Positions 14,233 through 23,894 of a stretch of DNA of 33,961 bases are shown here, in pieces. Origin of the DNA: an uncultured Collinsella sp. (GTDB lineage: Bacteria > Actinomycetota > Coriobacteriia > Coriobacteriales > Coriobacteriaceae); NCBI GenBank assembly GCA_900545905.1, contig URBA01000003.1:1-33961 (forward strand), read 5' to 3'. Numbering within the stretch: the stretch's first letter is position 1; each line of letters begins with the position of its first letter. The position numbers and the translations under genes are program-made. The notes beneath the pieces are model-generated. The model made no database searches. It was not told the origin of the DNA and saw only the letters and a program-made list of their open reading frames with translations.

Positions 14233-15041
14233 CGAGTATGTGGAGCAAATCCACAAGTTCGCACAGGTATGGGGCTGACGAGTCGGCCCTCGTCGTCCTC
14301 GCATGCTTGATTCTGACGCTCGACATCGTAGGAGCAGATGGTCACGAGGTCTTGCATACCGGTGGAAACAATAGGTGCATCCACGCCCGGGGTCAAGCCC
14401 TGCAACAAAACATCAGCAGCAGAAAGCAAAATTTCCGGACGCATGGAGCCCTCGTTGTCGGCATGGGTGTCGAGCATGAGCACCAAATGGTCCGGGCGCT
14501 CCCCCGCCGTGAGCTCATAGCCCACGAGCGTGTGATCCAAATCCAAGCGCTTGCTCTTTTTGCCGCGTGCGTAGTCGATGCCATGGTCCGCGCGCAGCGT
14601 GTCGATCGCACGACGCACCTCGTCGGCGCTTACGGGCGCCTCGGGATCCAAGTGCAGGTCGATGCGATACGACAGGCGCGTGAGCTGCGCCGTCAACGCC
14701 GGCGTGCGCACGTCGATGTACGCCGCCTCGATGGGCGCCAGATCGGCCGGAGACGCCGCAGCCAGGCGCCCAAACGCCTCGTCGAGCGCCACGAACTCGG
14801 TCATAAACAGGTCATACCACTCGCAGGTCGACGACGTACCCACCGGTAACGCCGAAGAGAAGCCCACGCGCATGTGCGGAGAGAAGCCCTGCGTGACGGC
14901 ATAGGGAAGTCCCGCACGGCGCACGATGCGCTCAATGGTATGGATCACTTCGAGATGGCCCAGGTACTTAAGGCGATCGCGCTTGCCATAGCGAACACGA
15001 AGCCTAAAGAGCGAGGGGTTGTCGGTCAGGCGCTCACTCAT
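14229..15041 (-). CDS. Radical SAM-linked protein (TIGR03936 / DUF2344)
   Basis: Members of this family are encoded next to a TIGR03960 radical SAM protein; the joint reaction has not been established to my knowledge. The 270-residue protein begins with the characteristic FRLRVRYGKRDRLKYLGHLE and continues GLPYAVTQGFSPHMRVGFSS and ALPVGTSSTCEWYD. It starts with ATG in a 4-base ATGA overlap with the upstream radical SAM gene, implying translational coupling. The last 20 or so residues are not conserved and overlap the rplU promoter. Confidence 0.9.
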   Translation of the reverse strand: MSERLTDNPSLFRLRVRYGKRDRLKYLGHLEVIHTIERIVRRAGLPYAVTQGFSPHMRVGFSSALPVGTSSTCEWYDLFMTEFVALDEAFGRLAAASPADLAPIEAAYIDVRTPALTAQLTRLSYRIDLHLDPEAPVSADEVRRAIDTLRADHGIDYARGKKSKRLDLDHTLVGYELTAGERPDHLVLMLDTHADNEGSMRPEILLSAADVLLQGLTPGVDAPIVSTGMQDLVTICSYDVERQNQACEDDEGRLVSPIPVRTCGFAPHTR

Positions 15042-16915
15042 GCGCGATCACCCATCAATACATTCTTGGCGTGGAGCGTGGGGCAGATCCCGCAGCCGGT
15101 GCACGACGTGCGGGTGCAGTCGGGAGTCGTGACGCCCTCGAGCGAGCGACGGTACTCGCGCTCGAGGAAGCCGCGCGTGCAGCCGGGGCTCACGTGCTCC
15201 CAAGGCAGGCGCCAGTCCAACTCGTAAGGCAGGTGTACGAGCTCGTTGAGGTCGATGCCGTTTTTGGCAGCAGCCTCCTTCCAGTTATCGAGCGAGAAAT
15301 GCTCTACCCAGGCGTCAAAGCGAGAGCCCGAGCGCCAAGCATCGATGATGACGGGCGTCATGTCGCGACCGGCGCGGGACAGCGCGGCCTCGATGAGCGA
15401 GGTCTCGGCATCGTGGTAATGCACACGGACGGCACGGTTGCGAACGCTCGTGATAAGCAGCTTCTGGCGACGCTTGACGTCGTCGTAGTCGAGCTGCGGG
15501 CACCACTGGAACGGCGTGGCAGCCTTGGGGATAAAGACCGAAACCGAGATGGACACCGAGATCGAGCCGCGACGAGCCTTGGGCACCACGGAACGACCGA
15601 GCTCCAGCACGTGATCGGCCAGATTGGCGATGGCCACGATGTCCTCGTCGCGCTCGCCGGGAAGGCCCATCATAAAGTAGAGCTTCATGCGGTTCCAGCC
15701 GGCCTCGAAGGCTGCCTTGGCCGCACGGTCCAGGTCCTCCTCGGTCACGTTTTTGTTAATGATGTCGCGCATGCGCTGGCTGCCGGCCTCGGGCGCGAAC
15801 GTCAGGCCGCCCTTCTTTTCGCCGGCGACCGATTCGGCCATATCCACGCCAAACGAATCCAGGCGCTGCGACGGAATAGACACGCGAATACCCGTATCCT
15901 CCAGGCGACGGTTGAGCCTGCCGAGCACGTCGCGAATGCAGGAGTGGTCGGTCGTGGAGAGCGAGGTCAGCGACACCTCGTCATAGCCGGTCTTTTCCAG
16001 ACCCTGAATCACCGACGAGACGATCTGGTCGGCCGAGCGCTCGCGCACCGGGCGATACGTCATGCCGGCCTGGCAAAAACGACAGCCGCGGGCGCAGCCG
16101 CGCAGGATCTCGATAGACAGGCGGTCGTGGACTAGCTGCGCATAGGGTACGCACGACTGCGACAGCGGATTCGTGGCGCCGAAATCCTCGACGACGCGTT
16201 TGTAGACCACAGTAGGCGCATCCTTGCCTTCACGCGGCACGGTGTAGCCATGCGGCGAGCAGGGCTCGTCGTGACGAACCTCATAGAGCGACGGCACGTA
16301 GTTGCCGGCAATGGATGCAAGCTGCTCGACAATCTGCGCGCGCGGGACTCCTTCGTCACGCAGGCGGCGATGCAGCTGGCAGGTCTCGAGCAGCGATTCC
16401 TCGCCCTCGCCGATGAGGATGGCATCGAAGAAGGCCGCGTACGGCTCGGGGTTGTACACCGAAGGGCCGCCGGCGATGATGATGGGGTCGTCTTCGCCTC
16501 GGTCGGCCGCTAACAGCGGAATGCCAGCGAGATCGAGAGCCTCGAGGAAATTCGTCACCGCCATCTCGTGCGGCACATGCAGGCCGACGATATCAAACGA
16601 AGCGACGGGGGCAGCACCTTCGAGCGACAGCAGCGGAATACCCGCCTCGCGCATGGCGTCACCCATATCGGGCCACGGCACATAGCCACGCTCGCAGGAG
16701 ATGCCCTCGGCCTGGTTAAGGATGTTGTAGAGGATGGCGATGCCCTGGTTGGGCAGACCAACCTCGTACACATCCGGGTAGATCAGGCAGCAACGGTAGT
16801 CGGCATCGGCCTTGGAAAGCGTGCCCCACTCGTGATCGATATAGCGACTCGGCTTCTCGACCTTGGCGAGCAACGGCTCAATTAAATGAAAACAGTCTTG
16901 GTATGCAACGCGCAA
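15038..16915 (-). CDS. TIGR03960-type B12-binding-like radical SAM protein
   Basis: This 625-residue protein resembles the TIGR03960 family. An N-terminal segment of about 250 residues has the fold typical of B12-binding radical SAM enzymes (YPDVYEVGLPNQG, then IIIAGGPSVYNPEP, then GEGEESLLE). The 4Fe-4S/SAM motif is C274-x3-C278-x2-C281 in GCARGCRFCQAG. The C-terminus has a further cysteine cluster (CTRTSCTGCGICP). Substrate and product are unknown to me. The start is TTG at 16915 with AGGGG upstream. It follows the DUF697-like gene and is coupled to the DUF2344 gene. Confidence 0.9.
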   Translation of the reverse strand: MRVAYQDCFHLIEPLLAKVEKPSRYIDHEWGTLSKADADYRCCLIYPDVYEVGLPNQGIAILYNILNQAEGISCERGYVPWPDMGDAMREAGIPLLSLEGAAPVASFDIVGLHVPHEMAVTNFLEALDLAGIPLLAADRGEDDPIIIAGGPSVYNPEPYAAFFDAILIGEGEESLLETCQLHRRLRDEGVPRAQIVEQLASIAGNYVPSLYEVRHDEPCSPHGYTVPREGKDAPTVVYKRVVEDFGATNPLSQSCVPYAQLVHDRLSIEILRGCARGCRFCQAGMTYRPVRERSADQIVSSVIQGLEKTGYDEVSLTSLSTTDHSCIRDVLGRLNRRLEDTGIRVSIPSQRLDSFGVDMAESVAGEKKGGLTFAPEAGSQRMRDIINKNVTEEDLDRAAKAAFEAGWNRMKLYFMMGLPGERDEDIVAIANLADHVLELGRSVVPKARRGSISVSISVSVFIPKAATPFQWCPQLDYDDVKRRQKLLITSVRNRAVRVHYHDAETSLIEAALSRAGRDMTPVIIDAWRSGSRFDAWVEHFSLDNWKEAAAKNGIDLNELVHLPYELDWRLPWEHVSPGCTRGFLEREYRRSLEGVTTPDCTRTSCTGCGICPTLHAKNVLMGDRA

Positions 16916-16925
16916 CGGAAAACCC

Positions 16926-17855
16926 CTAAGCAGCGAGATCTGATGCGTCCTGATAGGACGCCATAGGACGGGTAGCGCCCGCGACCGTGGTCACCAGATC
17001 GCGAACGCGGGAGAACGTGGCAGTGACCACCTCGTTGGCACGGCTGTAGTCGACATCGCGCTCGTAGAGCGAAACAAGCGCACGGCCCATGCCGTAGGTG
17101 CCCGCGGCAGCAGTGAGCGCCTTGACGACAAACCCAATATGCGGCGTCTGCTTGACGAGCGCGCGGGTGACCGCGCGGATCACAAGACCGCCGGCAAGCA
17201 CGCCCGCGACCTCGTAGCCGCGCTCAGGCTTAATGCCGCGTCCAAAGACGGCAGCGAGCTCAAAGAGCATGCCCACCTGCGCCAGCGCCATAACGGGATA
17301 ATCGGCACCCGGCAAAAACACCAGCGCACCGGTCGCCATATTGGTGAGCGCGCACGAGGTGATGATACGATTGGCGGCCGCGATGCGCATGAAGGCAAAG
17401 TTCGCCGCAAAAGCCGTTTCCTTGTCGGTGCGATCGAGAATCCAGCGGGCAAGCGTCTCGAGCAGATACGTCTTATCGGTTGCCGCTACCACGCCGAGCA
17501 TGGGCGTGGACTCCTCGATAAACGGCACCTCCACAGCAGACTCGGCAAGCACGCACACGGGCGCGCCGGCGATCACGAGCTCCTGCACGGCACTCTCCAA
17601 GCGGTCGGAACCACACGAGAGCACCAGCACCACATCGGTATCGGTCTTTGGAGCAATTCGCTCCTCCCCCAGACGCTCGACGCGCACAATACCCGAGGTC
17701 GTCTGCGGCACAAAGGCGTCACGCACCGTCTCGGCCAGAAAGCGCGAGGCGGACGAATCCAGATAGACCGAGACGCGCACCGGCGTATCGGAATCCTTCT
17801 TAACGGACGCGCCCATCTTAAAAGCGCGGGTCAGCTTATCTACGGGAATTTTCAT
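16926..17855 (-). CDS. Uncharacterised protein with DUF697-like C-terminal domain
   Basis: I do not recognise a characterised family for the whole 309-residue protein. Residues about 150-265 resemble DUF697: ANRIITSCALTNMATGALVF then LPGADYPVMALAQVGMLFEL, with hydrophobic stretches that may insert in or lie on the membrane. The first 140 residues look like an alpha/beta domain (TDVVLVLSCGSDRLESAV, APVCVLAES) reminiscent of a GTPase or response fold but with no P-loop. GGAGGGG lies 6 bases before the ATG. It sits directly after rodA, so a role around the elongation complex is possible but unproven. Confidence 0.75.
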   Translation of the reverse strand: MKIPVDKLTRAFKMGASVKKDSDTPVRVSVYLDSSASRFLAETVRDAFVPQTTSGIVRVERLGEERIAPKTDTDVVLVLSCGSDRLESAVQELVIAGAPVCVLAESAVEVPFIEESTPMLGVVAATDKTYLLETLARWILDRTDKETAFAANFAFMRIAAANRIITSCALTNMATGALVFLPGADYPVMALAQVGMLFELAAVFGRGIKPERGYEVAGVLAGGLVIRAVTRALVKQTPHIGFVVKALTAAAGTYGMGRALVSLYERDVDYSRANEVVTATFSRVRDLVTTVAGATRPMASYQDASDLAA

Positions 17856-17873
17856 AGCAAACCCCTCCAGCGG

Positions 17874-19100
17874 TTACGCGGCGCCCGAACGATGCCGCCA
17901 TATGGATTGTACGATACCCACCGTCAGCAGCTGAATCATCATCGAAGACGAACCGAAGCTAATAAACGGTAGCGGAATACCGGTAATCGGCATCATGCCG
18001 ATGCACATGCCGATGTTCTCGAAGGTCTGGAACGCCCACATGCCAACGATGCCCACACACGATAGGCGCAAGAACAGCGACTCACACTTAAAGGCGACGC
18101 GAATCGTCGAAAAGATCAGCAGCACGTAGAGGCATAGGAGCAAAAAGGAACCGCAAAAGCCAAAGGTCTCGGACAGGAAGGCGAAGACGAAGTCGGTGTG
18201 GAACTCAGGCAGAAAGCCGCCGGCCGACTGCGTCGCATGGCCCAAACCCTTACCAAAGAAGCCACCCGAGCCAACGGCGATAAGCGACTGCTGCAGGTTG
18301 TAGGCATCGTCCGAATCGGCATTATCGGGGTCGATAAAGACCGTCAGGCGGTTCATCTGATACTGCTTGATGAGCACATCGTGGCCGAGCAACGAATCAA
18401 AGACCGAATCGAGCGCCAGGACGAGGGCCACCAGGCCCACGAGCAGGGCCAGGGTCGACAGCACCCATTCGCGGCGTGCGCCGCTCATACAAATGACGAT
18501 GGCGCCCGAAACCAACACAACCAGGCCCGAGCCCAGGTCGCCCATGGCAACGACGGCCAAAAACGGAATGGACAGCATGCCGCAGAGCTTGACGTAGTCG
18601 CGAACGGTATCGATGCGGCCGTTATACTGCGAGCCAAGCGTGGCGATAAAGAAGATGGTGATGAGCTTGGCAAGCTCAACCGGCTGGAATGTCAAGCCGA
18701 TACCGGGAATCTTGATCCAGCCCGTCATGCCCAGACCGCCTGTATAGGACAGACCCGGAATCTTGGGTGAGAAGATAACGATCAGGTCGATGACGAGCAA
18801 CGCTGTCGAGAAATTGGAAATACCGCGCAGGTCGGTACGCCAGACCAACACCGCCAGCACCGCTCCGATGCCGATTCCCAGCAGATGGCGTGAGAACGAA
18901 GCATCGGCCTTAAACTGCGAAGCCGACCAGATAATGATGGCACCGTAGGCGACGAGCGCCACTGTAGCCACGAGCACACCGATATGCACCTTTTGGCGAA
19001 ACGTGCCGCGCGAGGCCGAAAGTTGCTTGTTGACGCGGTCCAGGCTGCTGCGAGAGCCGGTCTTGGTTGAACGGAACAGATCCGCCGGAGAAAAATCCAT
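17874..19100 (-). CDS. rodA: Rod-shape peptidoglycan glycosyltransferase RodA
   Basis: RodA is the SEDS-family glycosyltransferase that polymerises lipid II for side-wall growth together with PBP2. The 408-residue protein has a basic cytoplasmic start of about 38 residues, then multiple membrane spans. SEDS marks are FQPVELAKLI, MGDLGSGLV, QQSLIAVGSGGFFGKGLG, PEFHTDFVFAFLSETFG and GIPLPFISFGSSSMM. Being next to pbp2 and mreBCD makes it RodA rather than FtsW. The ATG at 19100 has AGGAGG 5 bases upstream. Confidence 0.94.
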   Translation of the reverse strand: MDFSPADLFRSTKTGSRSSLDRVNKQLSASRGTFRQKVHIGVLVATVALVAYGAIIIWSASQFKADASFSRHLLGIGIGAVLAVLVWRTDLRGISNFSTALLVIDLIVIFSPKIPGLSYTGGLGMTGWIKIPGIGLTFQPVELAKLITIFFIATLGSQYNGRIDTVRDYVKLCGMLSIPFLAVVAMGDLGSGLVVLVSGAIVICMSGARREWVLSTLALLVGLVALVLALDSVFDSLLGHDVLIKQYQMNRLTVFIDPDNADSDDAYNLQQSLIAVGSGGFFGKGLGHATQSAGGFLPEFHTDFVFAFLSETFGFCGSFLLLCLYVLLIFSTIRVAFKCESLFLRLSCVGIVGMWAFQTFENIGMCIGMMPITGIPLPFISFGSSSMMIQLLTVGIVQSIWRHRSGAA

Positions 19101-19109
19101 CGCAACCTC

Positions 19110-21179
19110 CTATCGAACCGAAGAATCGCCCGAGGCCGAAGAGGTATCGGGCTCGTCATAAATCACGCCGAGCACGTCGCGCACGACATGCATCGCGGTA
19201 TCTGAGCCGCCGCCGCCCTGCTCCAGGACAGTAGCGATGACGTACTTGGGATCATCGGCCGGTGCATAGGCGCAGAACCACGCGTATTCATCCTCGCCAC
19301 TTTTCTCGCCCGTGCCCGACTTGCCGTATACCTGCGGCGTCAGGGTGCCAAAGTGAGCCGCCAGGGACGTCGATGCCGTGTAAATCACGTCGTGCATGCC
19401 GTTGCGAACAAGAGCCAAATCCGAATCGCTGTTGATCTTGGCCTCCAGGCGCTTCTTCTTGCCCTTGCCGTTGTACTTATAGGCATCACCGTCGCCATCG
19501 CGCGACACGGCAGACAAAAACACGTGAGGCACGTACTGCTTGCCGCCGTTGGCAAGACCCATATAGGCGCACGCCATCTGCAGGGGCGTCACCAAGATGT
19601 CGCCCTGCCCGATGGCAATGTTGGTCATGTCGCCGGCATTCCACTTGCGGTCCTCGGCAGAGGCGTCGGTGAAGTACGACTCTTTCCACTCGGCATCGGG
19701 AATACGGCCCGCGCCCTCACTCGGCAGATCGATACCGCAGGTCTTGCCTAGACCCCAGCGACGAAAGACCTCCTGCAGGCCCTCGGAATGTTTCTCGTCA
19801 TAAAAGAACGCCTTGCCCATGTCGTAGAAGACGGGGTCGCACGAGTTGGCGATACCCGACTGCAGCGTCATGGTGCCGTGGCCGGAATGCAGCCAGCAGT
19901 ACTTGCCCCACGACTTGCCCAGACCCGTCCAATAACCCGTGCAGTTGGTCGTCTGCCCCGACGTGTAGGTTCCAAACTCAAGACCGGCCAGCGCCGAGAG
20001 CGGCTTGATGGTCGATGCCGACATGTACTGTCCGCTAATGGCGCGGTTGAGCAGCGGGTGCGAACCCTTGTCATCATTGAGCTCGGTCCACACGTCATTT
20101 GAGACGCCGCCGATAAAGACGGACGGATCGAACTTGGGCTCGCTCGCCATGCCCAGGATCTCGCCATTGTTGGGATCGAGACACACTACAGCGCCGTTGC
20201 CGGCATTGCTGTAGCCAGTGGTCTTGGCAAGCTCGATAGCGCTCGCCAGCGCCGTCTCGCAGGCCTGCTGGATCTTAAGGTCGAGCGTGAGCTTAATGTC
20301 AGAGCCGGCCTTCGCGGGCACGGCGCCGGCCTGACCGGTCACGTTGCCCGAGGCATCGACCTTGACGGTCTGCTCGCCACGAATACCCTGCAGCAGGTTT
20401 TCGTAGTAGCTCTCAACGCCCGCCTGCCCCACGATATCGCCCGACTGGTACGTAATCTTGCCAGCAGAAGCATCATCGTCGCCAGAAGTTTTCTTATTCT
20501 GGGCCTCGAGCTGCTCGGAGGTAATGGTGCCGGTATAGCCCAAGATATGGCATGCCGTCTCGCCATATGGATACTGGCGCTCGGTACGCTCGGCAATCTT
20601 GACGCCCGGGAACTCGCCGGCATGCTCCTGAATATAGGCAACCGTGGAACGACGGACGTCCGTCGCGATGGTATGCAGGCTCTGAGCGCCCTCTGTATTG
20701 TCCTGAATATTGCGAAGGACCGCCACGTAAGGCATTCCAAGCACGTTGGCAAGATGGCGAACCAGAACCTCATCCTCGGCAAGGTCGCGGTAGGCCACGA
20801 CAGCAAGTGAGGGACGGTTCTGGACAAGCGCCACGCCATTGCGGTCGAGGATGCGACCGCGCACAGCGGGTGTGGTAACGGTGCGAGTCTGATTACTATT
20901 GGCCTGCTTCTCGTAATAGTCCGACGAGACCATCTGCATGCCCCACAGCTTGACGGCAAGCGCCGCAAACATCGCGCCTACACCCGTGGTGAGGATGGAA
21001 AAGCGGCCCTTAAAGGCGGTCGCCGCGGTATTGCCCTCGCCCTCGGTGGCGCGCGGGGCCGTTCCATGCTGCGTATCGTAGGTAAAACGGGAATCGCCAC
21101 GACGCATGACGACCAGCGCGACCACGATGGCCACAACCAGCACGATACCGGCGATAATAACCGTCAACTGGGAAGACAT
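19110..21179 (-). CDS. mrdA: Penicillin-binding protein 2 (class B transpeptidase of the elongasome)
   Basis: PBP2 cross-links peptidoglycan made by RodA. The 689-residue protein has a dimerisation domain (RGRILDRNG near residue 107) and a transpeptidase domain with catalytic S389 in STIK (389-392), S446-C-D as the SxN-like motif, and KSGTG near the C-terminus. Two hydrophobic segments are visible, about 7-25 and 60-79, instead of the usual single anchor. No PASTA domain is present. It begins at ATG 21179 behind GGGAGG, 13 bases after mreD. Confidence 0.94.
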   Translation of the reverse strand: MSSQLTVIIAGIVLVVAIVVALVVMRRGDSRFTYDTQHGTAPRATEGEGNTAATAFKGRFSILTTGVGAMFAALAVKLWGMQMVSSDYYEKQANSNQTRTVTTPAVRGRILDRNGVALVQNRPSLAVVAYRDLAEDEVLVRHLANVLGMPYVAVLRNIQDNTEGAQSLHTIATDVRRSTVAYIQEHAGEFPGVKIAERTERQYPYGETACHILGYTGTITSEQLEAQNKKTSGDDDASAGKITYQSGDIVGQAGVESYYENLLQGIRGEQTVKVDASGNVTGQAGAVPAKAGSDIKLTLDLKIQQACETALASAIELAKTTGYSNAGNGAVVCLDPNNGEILGMASEPKFDPSVFIGGVSNDVWTELNDDKGSHPLLNRAISGQYMSASTIKPLSALAGLEFGTYTSGQTTNCTGYWTGLGKSWGKYCWLHSGHGTMTLQSGIANSCDPVFYDMGKAFFYDEKHSEGLQEVFRRWGLGKTCGIDLPSEGAGRIPDAEWKESYFTDASAEDRKWNAGDMTNIAIGQGDILVTPLQMACAYMGLANGGKQYVPHVFLSAVSRDGDGDAYKYNGKGKKKRLEAKINSDSDLALVRNGMHDVIYTASTSLAAHFGTLTPQVYGKSGTGEKSGEDEYAWFCAYAPADDPKYVIATVLEQGGGGSDTAMHVVRDVLGVIYDEPDTSSASGDSSVR

Positions 21180-21192
21180 CTACGGGCCTCCC

Positions 21193-21759
21193 CTATTTGA
21201 GCTTGCGGGTCTTGGGCTTAAAGCGCATACCCGTCTGGCGTCCGCCACGTGCGGAGAATCCATAGCCGGACTGCGGCACGACGCCGGACATCAAAAACGG
21301 AATGGCAACCAGACCCGTCAGGATCGAGGACGGCAGCGCATGGCCGAAGATCGCCACGACAAAGCTCGTCTCCAAACCCATAAACAGCAAGATGATGCTG
21401 TAGATCACATTAATGACGAGCGCGAAGGCGCCCACAGTGACGCCGCGCGCACTTGGGGTACCGCCCGTCTGACCGACGGCGCTGTGCACCAGGGCAAAAG
21501 AACCCACGGTCAGCAGGAGCGACATAATGCCCACCGGCACGGCAGCGGACAGGTCATAAAACAAGCCGCTGCAAAAACCGCACACGACGGCACGGGTCGG
21601 GTCGCCCGAGAACACACTCAGGCACACCAAGATAATCATGAAGTTGACGCGACCGCCCGCAATGGAGATCTGCGGTGCCAGGCCTGCCTGCAGCAGCACG
21701 CACACGATGGCGGCGATCACAAACGTACGGGAGCTCATCCCCTGCTCGTGTAGATCCAT
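21193..21759 (-). CDS. mreD: Rod-shape determining membrane protein MreD
   Basis: MreD is an integral membrane partner of MreC in the rod complex. The protein of about 188 residues has five or six hydrophobic spans and an Arg/Lys-rich tail. Sequence conservation of the family is low, so the call rests on topology, size and position between mreC and pbp2. I prefer the ATG at 21759 because AGGGGG lies 7 bases before it; an ATG at 21765 sits almost on top of that ribosome site. Confidence 0.88.
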   Translation of the reverse strand: MDLHEQGMSSRTFVIAAIVCVLLQAGLAPQISIAGGRVNFMIILVCLSVFSGDPTRAVVCGFCSGLFYDLSAAVPVGIMSLLLTVGSFALVHSAVGQTGGTPSARGVTVGAFALVINVIYSIILLFMGLETSFVVAIFGHALPSSILTGLVAIPFLMSGVVPQSGYGFSARGGRQTGMRFKPKTRKLK

Positions 21760-21770
21760 GGACATGCCCC

Positions 21771-22769
21771 CTATTCGCTCGAGCCGGAATCGGTCGTCTC
21801 GGACGTGTCGGAACTGTCATCCGAACTCTCGTCCTTCGTCTTGGTCGCAGCATCGCGCGACGTTCCCTGCGGCGTGCTGTTGGCCGTGCTCACGTCCTCA
21901 TCCGAGGCCGACTGTTCATCGGTCAGCGAGGTAATGACCAGCACTTCCTCGTTGTTCTCGGCCGTGGTCTGAGCGCGCACCACAATGGTGTAGTACACGT
22001 CGTTTGCCGATTTCTCAACCGACGAGACGGTGCCGAGCGGTAGACCCTTGGGGAACACACCGCCGATGCCCGAGGTCACGATGATGTCGCCAACCTTAAC
22101 GTCGGAGTCGACGCTCACGTACTCAAGACGCAGCGTGCCGTCAGCCTGACCCTGCAGCATGCCCTGGGCGCGCGTGTCCTGTACCATGGCGGACACACCC
22201 GAGTTCTCGTCGCCAATCAGGCGCACGGTGGACGTCTTGGCCGAGACTTCGATGATCTGGCCGATAACACCGGCAGAACTCGTCACGGGCATGTTGATGG
22301 TAAGGCCGTCGGCAGAGCCCTTGTCGATGGTAACGGTCGAGGTCCAGGCATCGCCCGAGGCACCAACGATACGAGCAGCGGTCGATTTGAGGTTGTAGGT
22401 CGACTGCAGGCCGACCAGCCCCTCCAGGCGCTCGGCAGTCTTTTGAGCCTCGGAGAGCTCGGCAACCTTAGAGGTCAGCTCCTCATTTTGCTTCTTGAGC
22501 TCGTCGAGCGTGTCCTGCGACGCCGTAAGGTTAGAGAACACGTTGCCGATCGCATTGAAGGGAGCCGCCACAGCCGAGCCCACAAAGCGCACCGGCGAGG
22601 TAATCATCGTTACGCCCGAACGCACGGCATGAATCGGCCCAGCCTCGCCCTCACGAATATAAAACGTGAGCAGCAACACCGAAATCAGGCTGAAAACAAT
22701 CAACGGGCGCATACCCGTTGATTGTCGCTTGGTATTCAGATTTGTGGAGAAACCCGAAGATCGTGCCAA
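21771..22769 (-). CDS. mreC: Rod-shape determining protein MreC
   Basis: MreC is a bitopic scaffold of the elongation complex. The 332 residues comprise a short basic cytoplasmic start, one membrane span (about 22-38), a coiled coil (about 85-115, QDTLDELKKQNEELTSKVAE), and two beta-barrel lobes with segments such as PVTSSAGVIGQIIEVS and GDIIVTSGIGGVFPKGLPLG. The last 60 residues are an acidic, Ser/Thr-rich tail that is probably disordered. The start is TTG at 22769 with AAAGGTGG 7 bases upstream. Confidence 0.94.
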   Translation of the reverse strand: MARSSGFSTNLNTKRQSTGMRPLIVFSLISVLLLTFYIREGEAGPIHAVRSGVTMITSPVRFVGSAVAAPFNAIGNVFSNLTASQDTLDELKKQNEELTSKVAELSEAQKTAERLEGLVGLQSTYNLKSTAARIVGASGDAWTSTVTIDKGSADGLTINMPVTSSAGVIGQIIEVSAKTSTVRLIGDENSGVSAMVQDTRAQGMLQGQADGTLRLEYVSVDSDVKVGDIIVTSGIGGVFPKGLPLGTVSSVEKSANDVYYTIVVRAQTTAENNEEVLVITSLTDEQSASDEDVSTANSTPQGTSRDAATKTKDESSDDSSDTSETTDSGSSE

Positions 22770-22790
22770 ATGGAATCCACCTTTTGGAAA

Positions 22791-23834
22791 TTAAGCATTG
22801 GTCTGGACGAAGCCGCCATCAAACGCATTGGCCTCGAGCACGCGGGCACAGCCGTTAACGACGTTATCGAGCGCCGTTGGGCTGACGTTGACCGAAACGC
22901 CGGTCTCATCGCGCAGGCGCACGTCGAGACCGCGCAGCAGAGCGCCGCCACCAGTCAGCAAAATGCCGTAGTACATAAGGTCCGAGGCAAGATCGGGCGG
23001 CGTGGCATCGAGGGCGTCCTTAACGGCCTTAGCCATCTCGTCGAGCGGCTTGTTGAGCGCGCGACGAATCTCCTCGCTCTCGATGCGCACGGTCTTGGGC
23101 AAACCGGTGATCACGTCGCGGCCGTTGACCTCGACGTCGAGCTCGTCCTTGAGCGGCACGGCGGAGCCGACCTTGATCTTGATGTCCTCTGCCGTACGCT
23201 CGCCGATGGCCAGGTTGTAGGCATCGCGAACGTGCGTGAGGATGGCCTGATCGAACTCGTCGCCGGCAATACGAATGGACTGCGAGACGACGATGCCGCC
23301 CATAGCGATAACGGCAACCTCGGTGGTACCGCCACCGATGTCGATGACCATGGAGCCGGTGGGCTCCTCGACGGGCAGGTCGGCGCCGATAGCGGCGGCC
23401 ATAGGCTCTTCGATCAGATAGGCCTGGCGGGCACCGGCCTGGATCGTGGCCTCAAAGACAGCACGTTTCTCGACCGACGTGACACCGGAGGGAACGCAGA
23501 CGACAACGCGCGGACGCGGGGTCCACGGATAGCGCTTCTCGGAAGCCTTGTCGATAAAGTAGCGAAGCATGGCCTCGGTAACATCGAAGTCGGCGATAAC
23601 GCCGTCCTTCAGGGGACGAACGGCCACAATGTTGCCGGGCGTACGACCGAGCATGCGCTTGGCCTCGATGCCGACCGCCAGGATGCGCTCGTCGTTCTTG
23701 TCGATGGCGACAACAGAGGGCTCGCGAATGACGATGCCCTTGCCGCGCACGGAGACAAGCGTATTTGCGGTACCGAGGTCGATGGCAAGATCGCCCGCAT
23801 AGCTACCGAAGAACATATCCATCAAAGAAAACAA
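22791..23834 (-). CDS. mreB: Rod-shape determining protein MreB
   Basis: MreB is the bacterial actin that guides side-wall synthesis on the inner membrane face. The 347-residue protein shows the ATPase fold: AIDLGTANTLV (phosphate 1), RPLKDGVIADF, GGGTTEVAVI (phosphate 2) and LTGGGALLRGLD (adenosine). The start is TTG at 23834, 5 bases after GGAG; an ATG four codons on would be too far from the ribosome site. It is first in the elongation operon mreB-mreC-mreD-pbp2-rodA. Confidence 0.96.
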   Translation of the reverse strand: MFSLMDMFFGSYAGDLAIDLGTANTLVSVRGKGIVIREPSVVAIDKNDERILAVGIEAKRMLGRTPGNIVAVRPLKDGVIADFDVTEAMLRYFIDKASEKRYPWTPRPRVVVCVPSGVTSVEKRAVFEATIQAGARQAYLIEEPMAAAIGADLPVEEPTGSMVIDIGGGTTEVAVIAMGGIVVSQSIRIAGDEFDQAILTHVRDAYNLAIGERTAEDIKIKVGSAVPLKDELDVEVNGRDVITGLPKTVRIESEEIRRALNKPLDEMAKAVKDALDATPPDLASDLMYYGILLTGGGALLRGLDVRLRDETGVSVNVSPTALDNVVNGCARVLEANAFDGGFVQTNA

Positions 23835-23894
23835 CGCAACTCCTGATGTGTTGGATGATTGCTGGAAAACTACTAGCTCATCATACTAGCGCAA

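Noticed and set aside
15071..16135. A 354-codon plus-strand open frame
   Set aside because: It is antisense to the radical SAM gene, whose CxxxCxxC motif and length establish the real frame.
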